Of a stretch of DNA of 64,000 bases, positions 9,058 through 18,940 are shown piece after piece. Both the position numbers and the translations under genes were made by a program. Origin of the DNA: Streptomyces sp. NRRL F-525 (GTDB lineage: Bacteria > Actinomycetota > Actinomycetes > Streptomycetales > Streptomycetaceae); the NCBI RefSeq assembly GCF_000716605.1, contig NZ_JNXE01000024.1, forward strand, positions 62,001 through 126,000, written 5' to 3'. Position 1 is the stretch's first letter; every line of letters begins with the position of its first letter. The notes below the pieces were generated by a model, which did not search any database, was not told the origin of the DNA, and saw only the letters and a list, made by a program, of their open reading frames with translations.

Positions 9058-12000
9058 GTGCAAAACATTTCGCGGGCCTCTCTGCCTCATTCTTGGGTGC
9101 GCCGCATGATTGTCGGTGCCACTGCCCTGGCCGTCTCGGGTGCCCTGGGGCTTCCCGGCATCGCACACGCGGCCACATCGGCGTCCAACGCCGGCTCAGC
9201 CAGCCGCTCGCCGGCCCGTGTTCCCGCCGGGCTGAGCGAAGATCAGGCCCTGGCGAAGGCGCGGGCCTCCGGCAAGCCGGTCCAGGCGACGGCCGCGACG
9301 ACGGACTCCTCCACCTTGACCGCGAACCCGAACGGCACGCTGACGCTCAGACAGACCATCGCCCCGGTACGCAAACTGGTGCACGGGAGATGGAAGAGCC
9401 TGGATCCCACGCTCGTGCGCCAGGCGGACGGCACCATCTCCCCCAAGGCGTCGACCAGTTCCCTGACCTTGTCCGGCGGCGGCACGGACGCCCCGCTAGC
9501 CACCATGCGGGCCGGCGACGGAACCCTGGCGGTGTCCCTGCCCGCCGCGTTCGCGCTGGGAACGCCCTCTCTCTCGGGCGCCACCGCGACCTACCACAGC
9601 GTGCTGCCCAATGTGGATCTCGCCGTGACCGCGCAGGACACCGGTGGGTTCAGTGAGGTCCTGGTCGTCAAGAACGCTACCGCCGCGGCGAATCCCGCAC
9701 TCACCGATCTGAATCTGTCCGCCAAGGCCACCGGGGTGACCCTGGCCAGCGACACGGCCGGTGACATCACCGCCAAGGACCGCCACGGGCGCACCGTATT
9801 CTCCGCCACCGCCCCCACCATGTGGGACTCCGGCCATGCCTCCGCAAACACCCCGAAGGCGACCGACCCCCAGACCGGCCAGAGCGTCGACACCCGCACC
9901 GGCAACCCGCTCAACTCCAGCCCCGCCTCTCCCGGAACCGCCGCCCGCATCACCAGTCTGAAGGCCGCCTACCACGCCGGAAAGATACGGCTCTCGCCCA
10001 ACCACAGCCTGCTGACGGGCACGCACACCGTCTACCCCGTCTACATCGACCCGACCTTCACCGCCTCCGGACAGACCGACACCGTCCAGGCGTGGGCGTA
10101 CGTCGACAACGAGTGGCCCGACACCGCATTCTGGAAGCCCGCTGCCTCCACCCCCGGGCCCCTGCACGTCGGCTACACCGACTGGACCTCCGACATCTCC
10201 ACCAACCGGGCCTTCTACCAGACCAGCATCCACAGCGGCGTCTGGGGCGCAGACGACATCATCGACTCCAAGATCTCCTTCTACGAGAACTGGTCGGCGT
10301 CCTGCACCAAGGAGGAAGTTGACCTGTACTGGACCGGATCGATCACCTCCGGCACCACCTGGAACAACCAGCCCAAACGGCTCAAGCTGCTCGACTCCCA
10401 GTCCGCCGCCCACGGCTGGTCCACCTCGTGCGGCCCTGAAGACGTCACCTTCGACAGCAAATGGCTGATGCAACAGGCCGCCGCCGGCAAGTGGTCAAAG
10501 GCCACCTTGGAGCTGAAGGCCGCCGACGAGGGCAATGACCTGGCCTGGAAGCAGTTCAGCAAGCAGGCCACCATCACCACCACCTACGACCACACCCCCA
10601 ACACCCCGACCACCCTGACCACCAGCCCGGCCACCAGCTGCTCCGCCGCCACTCCCACCACCCTGGGCCTGGGCGACGTCACCCTGCGCGCCGCGGTGTC
10701 CGACCCGGACGGCACCACCAGCCCGCTCACCGCCAACTTCACCCTGAAGAACATGTCGAGCGGTAGCACCTCCACCCGGGCCATCAACGCGACCAGCGGC
10801 ACTACCACAAGCACCCTCTACTCCCACACCAATACCTCCGGGCCCTTCGCGGCGCTCACCTCCAAGACCGAGTTCGCCTGGTACCTCACCGTCGGCGACG
10901 GGGACCTGACCAGCAGTCAGTCGAAGACCTGTCACTTCTACTACGACCCCACCATCCCGGGCGCCCCCACCATCAGTTTCGTCACCTCCACCGCCAGTCA
11001 GTGTCCTGAACTCGCGGACAGTGCCTCGGGGGACAGTCTGTGCACCGTGGGAACGGCCGCCGGCTTCACGTTGACGGACACCAACACGAGTTCCGCGCCC
11101 GGCAGTTACCGCTACCAGCTCAACGGCGGCAATCCGGTCAGCGTCGCCGCCTCCAGCTCCAGCCCCTACACCGCAACCATCTCGCTGAAGCCGACCACGC
11201 AGACCAACGTCCTGACCGTCACCGCAGTCTCCAGCGGCGGGAACATCGGCGACACCGACGACTACCGGTTCATCGCCAAGGCTCCCGCTACCGCCGCCAG
11301 CGACGACCTCAACGGCGACGGCAACGCCGACCTGCTGACCGTCGGCGGCCAGAACTCCCTGCCCGCTGGACTATGGCAGGCCACCGGAACCGGAACCGGG
11401 AAGGTCGACGCGGTCGCCCGCGACATCGGTATCGACGGCAACGGCGTCTCCACCACCAGCCACACGGCCACATCCTTCACCGGCACCCAGGTCATCACCG
11501 GCCACTTCGCCAGCGCCACCGGCTTCACCGACGTTCTCGACTACAGCTACGACACCTCCACGGTGTCAGCCAGCGCGGAGATCCTGCGCGGAACCGGCGA
11601 CGGAAGCCCCCTCGACCCCAACGGCGGCATCCCAGCCGCAGGCGACTCCACCGCCGCCTTCAGCCGCTCCATCAGCACAACCGCTGACGACGGCACCACC
11701 ACCTCAACCACCGCCTTCGCCACATCCATCGCCAACGGCGGCGGTCTGTACAACTACGCCGTCAGCGACACCGACGATGACGGCATGTTCGATCCCACGG
11801 CCATGACCGGCTACTCCGACCTGCTCATGGTCATCGACGGCTCGCTCTACCTGTCACCCGACAGCGACCAGTCCGGCGGCTACAACGGCGCCGACGCCGC
11901 CACCGACCTGGCCGATTACAACCCCTACTGCCTCGCCCAGAACACCAGCACCACCACCAACTGCACCACCGGCTGGAGCGGCTGGACCATCACCAGCACC

Positions 12001-14175
12001 CTGCTGAACGGACTGCCCGCGGTATTCGCCCGCGACACCAGCACCAGCGACCCCTCTGCCGGACAGCTGTGGTACCTCAGCCCCGGCAACCTGACGAAAC
12101 TCGCCGACGACGCGATCAACAACCTCGTCATCGACACCTCCCTCACCTCCGTCGAGGCCGCCTCCACCGGCTGGGACTCCGTCAGCCAGCCCACCCTCCA
12201 GGCCGCCGACATCAACAACGACGGCACACCCGACCTGTGGACCACCAACAGCACCGGCACCGCCACCGCCCATGAGATGACCCTGACCGGCACCGCCGCA
12301 ACCTTCACCACCCCCATCCCCGCCGGCCAGGCCCTGAGCACCGACACCCACGACTGGCCGCTCAACGACTACGACACCACCGCCCTGACCGCCGACGACG
12401 CGGCCACCACCGCGATCCCCCTCACCGGCACCAGCGGCGTCACCGCGCCCACCGGCGGCCTGTTCGACCCCGACGTCGCCCTCGACTCCAGCGACCACGA
12501 CTACCTCCAGGGCAGCAAAGCCCTGGACCTGACGAAGTCCTTCACCGTCTCCGTCTGGGCCGACCCCACCGCCTACGGTGGCGCGGTCCTCTCCCAGAGC
12601 GGCAGCGCGGACTCAGGGATCCTGCTCATCCCCACCACGGACGGCTGGCAGTTCAGCCTCAACACCGGGGCCGGCACCGCCTGGAGCTTCGACACCGTCA
12701 CCGGCGGCACCGTCCACCTCGGCACCTGGGCCCACCTGACCGCCACCTACGACAAAACCACCGGCGTGATGAACCTCTACGTCGACGACGTCTTCGTCGC
12801 CACCGGCAGCCACACCGCCCCCAGCACCGGCGCGAGCGGCACCTTCCAGCTCGGCGACGACTGGCACACCAACGCCCGCGCCGACTACTTCACGGGTGAA
12901 CTCGCCCGCGTGCAGACCTGGACCGGCGCCGTCGTACCCCCCGCCCAGCCCTACACCCCCGCCGGATACCACCAGGCTGTCACCCCCACCCGCATCCTCG
13001 ACACCCGCTCCAGCAGCGGCCTGACCTACACCAGCGGCATCACCGCCGGCGCCAGCACCGTCGCGACCGACTCCGTCACCCATCTGAAGATCGCGGGCGA
13101 CACGGTCACCTCCCCGGTCAGCGGCGCACCCACCACGATCCCTGCCTCGGTCACCGCCGTCGCCGTCGACGTCACCGCCACCGCGCAGACCGACGGCGGC
13201 TACGTCACCACCTACGCCGACGGCACCCAGCGACCCAAGACCTCATCCACCAACTTCACGGCCTCCACCACCGCCACCGGCTACCAGATCGTCCCCGTCG
13301 GCAACGACGGCAAGATCGACCTCTACACCCACGTCAACACCACCGGCGGCACCGCCGCCCTGATCGTGGACGTCACCGGCTACTTCACCAGCGACCCCAC
13401 CATCACCGGCGACCAGACCTACACACCACTCACCAGCGCGGTCCGCGCCCTGGACACCCGCTCCAGCATCGCCCACACCAGCCTCACCACCACCGGCACC
13501 GTGGCAGCCGACAAGACCTTCACCCTCCAGATCACCGGCCAGAACGGCATCCCCAGCACCGCCACCGCCGTCGCCATCAACCTCGCCGCCGCCGACGCCA
13601 CCGGCACCGGCTACCTCCAGACCTACGCCACCGGATACGCCCCCACCGCCGCCACCAGCCTCAGCTTCAACAGCGGCAACGCCATCGCCTCACTCTCCGG
13701 CGACGTACCCATCGGCACCTCCGGAACCATCACCATCTCCGTCCACGCCAGCGCCACCGCCGTCCTCGCCGACATCTCCGGCTACTACACCACCAGCACC
13801 ACCGGCCAGAAATTCCACACCATCAACCCCACCCGCCTCGTCGACACCCGCAGCGGCATCGGCGGAACCACCACCCCCGTCGCCGCCAACAGCACCTACA
13901 CCCTCACCCCCAGCACCACCCAGCACATCACCACAGCCACCACCCCCACCATCGCCGCCATGGTCACCATCACCGGCCCCACAACCGGCGGCAACGCCAC
14001 CGTCTACCCCACCAGCACCGGCAAACCCGCCACCAGCAACATCAACTGGGGCACCGGCGACACCATCGCCAACCTCACCCTCACCCCCACCGACACCAGC
14101 GGATCCATCACCCTCTACAACGACAGCACCGGCACCACCGACCTCGTCATCGACTCCAGCGGCTACTACACCTGA
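9058..14175 (+). CDS. Giant secreted jellyroll/repeat protein (1705 aa)
   Basis: Extracellular multidomain protein starting at GTG 9058 behind GGGGGAAAGAAA. A signal peptide occupies residues ~1-38 (RRMIVGATALAVSGALGLPG, cleavage after IAHA). Around 325-440 there is a beta-rich DNRLRE-like domain (DPTFTASGQTD, WPDTAFWKP, TSGTTWNNQP). An Ig-like region follows, then FG-GAP-like calcium-loop text (DDLNGDGNADLL near 755, ADINNDGTPDLW near 1050). A concanavalin/LamG-type jellyroll spans ~1155-1290 (FTVSVWADP, HLGTWAHLTATYD). Residues ~1302-1705 are three tandem ~135-residue modules, each beginning R-x-L/V-DTRS and ending V/I-x-G-Y-Y/F. No catalytic motif is visible. It is transcribed divergently from the rhs gene. 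I infer a cell-surface or matrix partner, because such large FG-GAP/LamG proteins commonly sit beside Rhs genes in Streptomyces. The role is not known. Confidence 0.8.
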   Translation: MQNISRASLPHSWVRRMIVGATALAVSGALGLPGIAHAATSASNAGSASRSPARVPAGLSEDQALAKARASGKPVQATAATTDSSTLTANPNGTLTLRQTIAPVRKLVHGRWKSLDPTLVRQADGTISPKASTSSLTLSGGGTDAPLATMRAGDGTLAVSLPAAFALGTPSLSGATATYHSVLPNVDLAVTAQDTGGFSEVLVVKNATAAANPALTDLNLSAKATGVTLASDTAGDITAKDRHGRTVFSATAPTMWDSGHASANTPKATDPQTGQSVDTRTGNPLNSSPASPGTAARITSLKAAYHAGKIRLSPNHSLLTGTHTVYPVYIDPTFTASGQTDTVQAWAYVDNEWPDTAFWKPAASTPGPLHVGYTDWTSDISTNRAFYQTSIHSGVWGADDIIDSKISFYENWSASCTKEEVDLYWTGSITSGTTWNNQPKRLKLLDSQSAAHGWSTSCGPEDVTFDSKWLMQQAAAGKWSKATLELKAADEGNDLAWKQFSKQATITTTYDHTPNTPTTLTTSPATSCSAATPTTLGLGDVTLRAAVSDPDGTTSPLTANFTLKNMSSGSTSTRAINATSGTTTSTLYSHTNTSGPFAALTSKTEFAWYLTVGDGDLTSSQSKTCHFYYDPTIPGAPTISFVTSTASQCPELADSASGDSLCTVGTAAGFTLTDTNTSSAPGSYRYQLNGGNPVSVAASSSSPYTATISLKPTTQTNVLTVTAVSSGGNIGDTDDYRFIAKAPATAASDDLNGDGNADLLTVGGQNSLPAGLWQATGTGTGKVDAVARDIGIDGNGVSTTSHTATSFTGTQVITGHFASATGFTDVLDYSYDTSTVSASAEILRGTGDGSPLDPNGGIPAAGDSTAAFSRSISTTADDGTTTSTTAFATSIANGGGLYNYAVSDTDDDGMFDPTAMTGYSDLLMVIDGSLYLSPDSDQSGGYNGADAATDLADYNPYCLAQNTSTTTNCTTGWSGWTITSTLLNGLPAVFARDTSTSDPSAGQLWYLSPGNLTKLADDAINNLVIDTSLTSVEAASTGWDSVSQPTLQAADINNDGTPDLWTTNSTGTATAHEMTLTGTAATFTTPIPAGQALSTDTHDWPLNDYDTTALTADDAATTAIPLTGTSGVTAPTGGLFDPDVALDSSDHDYLQGSKALDLTKSFTVSVWADPTAYGGAVLSQSGSADSGILLIPTTDGWQFSLNTGAGTAWSFDTVTGGTVHLGTWAHLTATYDKTTGVMNLYVDDVFVATGSHTAPSTGASGTFQLGDDWHTNARADYFTGELARVQTWTGAVVPPAQPYTPAGYHQAVTPTRILDTRSSSGLTYTSGITAGASTVATDSVTHLKIAGDTVTSPVSGAPTTIPASVTAVAVDVTATAQTDGGYVTTYADGTQRPKTSSTNFTASTTATGYQIVPVGNDGKIDLYTHVNTTGGTAALIVDVTGYFTSDPTITGDQTYTPLTSAVRALDTRSSIAHTSLTTTGTVAADKTFTLQITGQNGIPSTATAVAINLAAADATGTGYLQTYATGYAPTAATSLSFNSGNAIASLSGDVPIGTSGTITISVHASATAVLADISGYYTTSTTGQKFHTINPTRLVDTRSGIGGTTTPVAANSTYTLTPSTTQHITTATTPTIAAMVTITGPTTGGNATVYPTSTGKPATSNINWGTGDTIANLTLTPTDTSGSITLYNDSTGTTDLVIDSSGYYT

Positions 14176-14194
14176 CACACCCATCGCACTGAAC

Positions 14195-14236
14195 CCGAAG
14201 GGCCAGCCCCCAAGGCAACGGGAGCCGGCCCTTCGG
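14195..14236 (+). terminator. Terminator of the jellyroll-repeat gene
   Basis: Inverted repeat CCGAAGGGCC (14195-14204) and GGCCCTTCGG (14227-14236), beginning 19 bases after the stop codon at 14175. The loop itself can pair partly. No T-run follows, as is usual in high-G+C actinobacteria. The remaining sequence up to 14475, where the next gene ends on the minus strand, shows nothing else I can identify. Confidence 0.7.
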
Positions 14237-14475
14237 CACTCCTCCAACACGGTGACAATCCAAGCGCCGGCCCCGTCAGCCCAAACGGACCCAGACATCC
14301 GCTGAGCTGGGTCCGTATGGACTTCATCTCTTCAAGGGATCGATCTCGCTCGCGCCCACCCCAACCACCATCCAGCTGATTCCAGGACCTGCTCACTCAG
14401 ATCCACATCGGCCCGCACGGGGCCGCAGCCCTGAAGTACAAGCACGCACGGCTCACGGTGGCCGCACATCCGGAC

Positions 14476-17400
14476 TCACCAGTCGCGGCCGTCCGGAGGG
14501 AGTTCGTCTGTCTCGTCCTGCATACGGTGCAGGGTGGAGTCCGCTAGGTCGCGGTAGAACTGCTCCTCGACGCTGCCCCGGGGACATCCGTCGGCCAGCT
14601 CAGTGGCCTTGGCCTGCTGCTCTAGATCCTCGGGGTGGGGCTCGCCAGGCGTCCCCCAACGCATCCCGCTCATGCAGGCGTCGTAGAGGGCGCCCCTCAT
14701 TCTCTTCAGGATGGCGTCTCCGTGGCGGTCGGCGGCTCGCAGGCAGCGGCGTACGAACCCGACGTCCAAGACGAGCGTCCGTGGGGCTTTGGACAGCATC
14801 GCCGCGGCGATCCTGATCTTCATGGGGTCGCTGTCGTCGAGATATTCGTCAATCACGGCGTTGACTCGGGCGTCGTAAGGCCCGGCGACAAGCTCGAAGA
14901 GGCGAGCTCCCAGATAGCACCTGCGGGCGGATTCCGGGTCGGCGGCGATCCAGTCGCGGATCTGCCGCAGAAGGTCCGGGAAGTCGTCGTGATCGCGGAA
15001 TGGAGGTGTCACATGCCAGCGGAAGGGCAGGGCGGAGTGCATGCCAATCGCTTGGCGTGGTGAGGACTCCGCCCTGGCTTCGAGCAGTTCGATGACGGTG
15101 AGGGGTTCGGTGCGGGCGAGTTCTGCGAGGAACCGGCCGATCTCGTAGCCGTCGATGGACGGTGCCGCGGTCAGAGCCGCGAGGAATGCCCCCTGCTGTT
15201 CCTTGGAAAGATCCGACCAGGACAGCGGACTGTACGGAGGACCGGCCACAGCCTGGGCGAACGCGTCGAGTTCCGCTATCTCCACGGCGGGCGGTGCGGT
15301 GAGCAGTTCGACGGCCAGGTTCTTGTGCTGCGCTGCGATGACGTGCACGGCGCCGAGCGTGGCCCTGCGCACGATGTCGTCCCCGTGGGCGGCGAGTTCG
15401 CGCAGCAGGTCCGCCTCGCCGTCCAGCAGATCGCCGCGACCGCGATGGTTACCAAACGCCTGCGCCACTTCCCGCGTGAGTTGGGTGTTCTCCGAGTCCA
15501 TGAGCGTCCGCCCCCAGCGGACCGCGCGGTCTCCGGCGACGTGCCCCATCGCAGCGAGAGCGACCGACACCAGCGATGTCAGAGAGCACTCGGGCGCGGC
15601 CATGGCCTGCTCGCAGATGGCTTCACCGACGGACGGACGGTGGGTGACCAGCGTCCAGATGAAGGACCGGGCCCATCCGCTGTCGGTGCCGAAGACCCTG
15701 TCGTTCTCGCTGAGCAAGACATCAACGCGGGTGGCGATCGTGTCGTCTGTCCAGTCAGCGAGAGCGGTCATCACGTCGCTGAACAGCACGTCTTGCGCCG
15801 CCCGCGAATCCGAGACGGCGGAGTAGACAGCCGGGTCGGCGGGTCCACCGTGCAGCGCCCGGGCGAGTGCGTTGTCCGGTGAGGTGGAGATTGCGCTCAA
15901 CAGGTCTTCGGCGGGGCGGCGGAGGCCATCGGGGCCGTGCTGTGCTAGCCATTGCAACTCAGTGCGCACGGCGACCAGGATCGCCGGCGGCAGGGCGTGA
16001 TCAACGATGTACCGGTGCAGCCGGTCAACGGTGCTCGCGAGGTGCGGGATCCACGGCTGACACATGGCGTCCGTCACCGTCAGCCCGAAACCGCCAAGGG
16101 GCAGGCTGATTGCCTTGCCGATCAGGGAACAGGCCGCCGAGGCGCGTTCGAGCTGCGGGTGCCCCAGCTCCTCGAACGCCAGGTCCAGCGCCGCGCCGCG
16201 CATGTCCAGGACCTCACTGGTGAGGGTCAGCACGTAGGGGCGGAAGGTCAGCGTCCAGGTCGTGGGTGACCACAGCTCGTCATGGTCCTCCATGGTCAGC
16301 ACGGGGGCGAGCACGCTCAGCGGCTGGTGGACAGTCGGAGCGGCGGGTGCCCGGGCCAGCCAGCGCTCGACCTGGCTGACGAGGATCTGCTGGTACTCGG
16401 TGGGGCCCAAGCGGGTGTAGCCGGCCAGTTCCACCAGAATCCGCACGGGGTGCGAGGGGTGTCGATTCAGGGGGCGCGAGTCGTCACGGCCCAGGCTCCA
16501 GAGGAGGGCGGCCGCCTGCGGCAGGAACTCCAGAGAATGAGCGGCGGCCTGGAGGACAGGGGCCAGGGCATAGCGCACATCCGTGTCGGTCCAGGTGTGG
16601 GGCAAACCGAACCCGACTTCCGCGGTGACGGAGTCACAAGGGTTGTCCACCGCCCACGTGGCCAGGTCAACAGCCCGCCGCGGTTGGAAGAAGGCGACCT
16701 TCGCCACGACCTCCAGCAGACTCACCCGTTCCCGTGCGTCCGCAGCGCGAAACGCTGCCCTGATCTGCTCCCACAGCGGCTCGATCAGCCCGCCGGTGCT
16801 GGTGCCCTGTTGCTGTTGCCACTCCACACGGCCGGTGTTCACCACCAGGTTGGCCAGCGCGCTGCCCTGGCCGGCTTCCATGGCTCTGGTGACGTAGCCC
16901 GTGGGCAGACCTGTGCTGCTGTGACGCGCAGCCTTGACGAGCAGGGCGTCACCCAGCAGGTCCGGCACCAGACGCACGGTGGTGCCGTGGCTCAGCACCA
17001 CCCCGGCACCCTCCAGGGTCTCCAAGTGCCGGGCAAGGACGTCGAACGGCAAGCCGGTCAGAGCTTCCAGCGACGTGAGTACCGCCTCTTCCGCGAGCCG
17101 TACAGGCTGGAACGCGGCGAGGGCAAAAAGCAGATCCTGGGGTACCTGGCCGGATGCCGCATCGGCGGTCAGCGCCTCAGCGAGGCGGTCTGTGAGTTCC
17201 AGGTGGAGTTGCTCGTCGCCTGCGAATCTCCGGGGATCCAGGGCTCCGTTGTTGATCAACGCGCCGCCGGTGACGATCAGCAGCGGGCAATCCCGTGCCG
17301 CTGTGGCGAGCCTCGGTGCGTGGAGCCGTACCGCTTCGTCCAGAATCTCGCCAGCCAAGGAAAGAGCAGCGCCGAACTCCAGGTCCCCGATCTCGGCCAC

Positions 17401-18246
17401 GGTGGCCTCGCTCGCGTGCAGGCCGGCCTGGGCCAGTGCGCGGCGGGCATGGGCCACGCCGTAGGGCCGCAGGGAGAGCAGCACGTTGGCGGAGCCGTTG
17501 GCGCTCCGGACCCCGGAGACGATTTTTTCCAGGGGAAGGGCATCGTCGTGTGCGTCGTCGACGATCACCAGCAGTCTGCCCGTGCTCGGCAGTTCCCTGA
17601 ACGAGCCCGGGCCGATGGCGGAGTCGGGGCCGAGCACCCGTACTTCGACGGCGGGCTCTGCCTCGCGCAGCGCCTCGCACAGAGCCGTCACGATCTTCGT
17701 CTTCCCAACTCCGGCCCTGCCGATGAGAAGCGCGACGCCTCCTTGCTCGTTCCTAGCAAACGGTAAGAGGCCGTCCATCGTCTGCCCTCGCCCGACGAGT
17801 CGCCAACGATGCGAGTAGACCGCACCCTTGTTCACGTAGCGAAGGTAGTCGTGGGATTTCATCCAGGGATCGGGCTCCGCGGGCCCGTTCTGCTGGATCA
17901 CGACCTGCGTGCCAACCACATCACCCAGAAAGACCCCGCCCCGGAAATCGATGTGGTCTCCTCGATACCAGGTTGCCGCACTGCCCGGCGTATGCCGCTG
18001 CATAGCATCCGCGACCGCTTGCGCGATGTGCGGATCGGCGACGAACACGTCTGCCAACCGGTCGGCCCAGGACCGCACCGCCTCCTGCCGGGCGGGCTGG
18101 GCAGCCGCCTCGGCAAGCACTTGCGCGGTAGCGCTCGGGTCATGTGCCAGCGCCTGCGCCAGTTCCTCCACCAGCCGGCGCCCGGCCTCCCCTCCGGCGC
18201 CTTCGGCCAACGCCACCAGCAACGCCGTCGGCAACACCTCGTCCAT
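14476..18246 (-). CDS. STAND-like P-loop NTPase, candidate conflict-system protein (1256 aa)
   Basis: Large cytoplasmic ATPase or GTPase. ATG 18246 is preceded by GGAAGG; an in-frame extension to 18297 adds 17 residues without a site. Residues 1-90 form an all-helical N-terminal segment rich in Ala. Residues ~99-118 carry HIDFRGGVFLGDVVGTQVVI, a linker I have seen before the NTPase of other actinobacterial multidomain ATPases. The Walker A motif is GRAGVGKTK near 176-184 and the Walker B is RLLVIVDDAHDD near 224-235, with a winged-helix-like region to ~450. The remaining ~800 residues are helical and repetitive without transmembrane segments, consistent with a superhelical sensor. This is the N-effector/NTPase/C-sensor plan of STAND proteins. 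It stands alone on its strand, next to a tRNA remnant, inside the accessory segment. Antiphage or stress sensing is an inference; a plain regulatory NTPase is possible. Confidence 0.65.
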   Translation of the reverse strand: MDEVLPTALLVALAEGAGGEAGRRLVEELAQALAHDPSATAQVLAEAAAQPARQEAVRSWADRLADVFVADPHIAQAVADAMQRHTPGSAATWYRGDHIDFRGGVFLGDVVGTQVVIQQNGPAEPDPWMKSHDYLRYVNKGAVYSHRWRLVGRGQTMDGLLPFARNEQGGVALLIGRAGVGKTKIVTALCEALREAEPAVEVRVLGPDSAIGPGSFRELPSTGRLLVIVDDAHDDALPLEKIVSGVRSANGSANVLLSLRPYGVAHARRALAQAGLHASEATVAEIGDLEFGAALSLAGEILDEAVRLHAPRLATAARDCPLLIVTGGALINNGALDPRRFAGDEQLHLELTDRLAEALTADAASGQVPQDLLFALAAFQPVRLAEEAVLTSLEALTGLPFDVLARHLETLEGAGVVLSHGTTVRLVPDLLGDALLVKAARHSSTGLPTGYVTRAMEAGQGSALANLVVNTGRVEWQQQQGTSTGGLIEPLWEQIRAAFRAADARERVSLLEVVAKVAFFQPRRAVDLATWAVDNPCDSVTAEVGFGLPHTWTDTDVRYALAPVLQAAAHSLEFLPQAAALLWSLGRDDSRPLNRHPSHPVRILVELAGYTRLGPTEYQQILVSQVERWLARAPAAPTVHQPLSVLAPVLTMEDHDELWSPTTWTLTFRPYVLTLTSEVLDMRGAALDLAFEELGHPQLERASAACSLIGKAISLPLGGFGLTVTDAMCQPWIPHLASTVDRLHRYIVDHALPPAILVAVRTELQWLAQHGPDGLRRPAEDLLSAISTSPDNALARALHGGPADPAVYSAVSDSRAAQDVLFSDVMTALADWTDDTIATRVDVLLSENDRVFGTDSGWARSFIWTLVTHRPSVGEAICEQAMAAPECSLTSLVSVALAAMGHVAGDRAVRWGRTLMDSENTQLTREVAQAFGNHRGRGDLLDGEADLLRELAAHGDDIVRRATLGAVHVIAAQHKNLAVELLTAPPAVEIAELDAFAQAVAGPPYSPLSWSDLSKEQQGAFLAALTAAPSIDGYEIGRFLAELARTEPLTVIELLEARAESSPRQAIGMHSALPFRWHVTPPFRDHDDFPDLLRQIRDWIAADPESARRCYLGARLFELVAGPYDARVNAVIDEYLDDSDPMKIRIAAAMLSKAPRTLVLDVGFVRRCLRAADRHGDAILKRMRGALYDACMSGMRWGTPGEPHPEDLEQQAKATELADGCPRGSVEEQFYRDLADSTLHRMQDETDELPPDGRDW

Positions 18247-18255
18247 CTGTGCCTT

Positions 18256-18265
18256 CCCCCCCCCC
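18256..18265 (-). promoter_or_regulatory. G10 homopolymer immediately upstream of the NTPase ribosome site
   Basis: Read on the minus strand the leader is ten G followed by AAGGCACAG and the ATG at 18246. The tract directly abuts the Shine-Dalgarno, so gain or loss of G would change ribosome-site strength or spacing rather than the reading frame. Ten identical bases is long even for a 70+% G+C genome. It could also be an assembly-sensitive site. Confidence 0.5.
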
Positions 18266-18671
18266 GCTCTACACAACCGGCCCACCCGGAGCCGCAAGTC
18301 AACGGTAGGGGTTCAGGACGCACCACGTGCCGACCTGGCTTACAACCAGACCCGCACGGCGAGGCCGACCACCGCCAGCACCTCCAGCACCTCCAGCACC
18401 TCCAGCAGCGACAGGGCCTCGAGCAGCCCACCACACGGTCCGCCGACGCTCACACCCCACAAGACTGACGAATAGGCACAGGTCCTCCGCTCGGGCCAGG
18501 ACAGCACAGGCCCCCAAGCCGCAACTACAGCGAGCAGGACCGTATTGCGCACCGCAACACCGACGTACCAGGGGATCCTCAGAGGGAAAGACAACACCCT
18601 GAAGCCCTACAAGCACCGACCTCCGCAGACGTCCCGTCAGCATCACCACGCACTGAAAATCCCGACAAAAG

Positions 18672-18706
18672 ATCCCTCCGATAGCGCTTCAGCAGGTCGG
18701 AGGGAT
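18672..18706 (-). terminator. Hairpin terminator behind the tRNA fragment
   Basis: Ten-base stem ATCCCTCCGA (18672-18681) / TCGGAGGGAT (18697-18706) with a 15-base loop. On the minus strand it is followed by CTTTTG. It lies directly downstream of the tRNA 3' fragment on the minus strand, so it is most simply the natural tRNA terminator. Confidence 0.7.
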
Positions 18707-18714
18707 GCGCACAG

Positions 18715-18742
18715 CCGAGACCAGGGGAGTCGAACCCCCGAC
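18715..18742 (-). other. tRNA 3'-end remnant, possible attachment site
   Basis: On the minus strand the segment reads GTCGGGGGTTCGACTCCCCT followed by GGTCTCGG. This is a complete T-arm (five-pair stem with the TTCGACT loop) followed by the 3' strand of an acceptor stem. A matching 5' acceptor strand (CGAGACC) is not found within 100 bases upstream, so no full tRNA can be folded. A T-arm/acceptor fragment followed by a terminator is the usual footprint of site-specific integration into a tRNA gene. The intact copy and the integrase are not in this window. Confidence 0.55.
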
Positions 18743-18940
18743 ACATTGCACTCATTTGGGCTGCACCGCTCAAGACTTCCCATGCGATGCACCACAAGCA
18801 AACGAAGACCCCCTGGGCAGCCTACGCCGGGGTTCACGCAACTGCTCGGCATCACAAGATCCTCAACGAACACGCTTGGCCGGACCAGGTGTCAGCCTGC
18901 CTGACCAGTGACACAGTAAGCCTGACACCCCATCAGAACG

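Noticed and set aside
14476..18246. Second gene of a defence operon next to the NTPase
   Set aside because: Nothing supported is encoded within 300 bases on either side on the same strand, so a multi-gene system cannot be claimed.
18700..18800. Complete tRNA gene
   Set aside because: Only the T-arm and 3' acceptor strand are present; no D-arm, anticodon arm or 5' acceptor complement could be found upstream.
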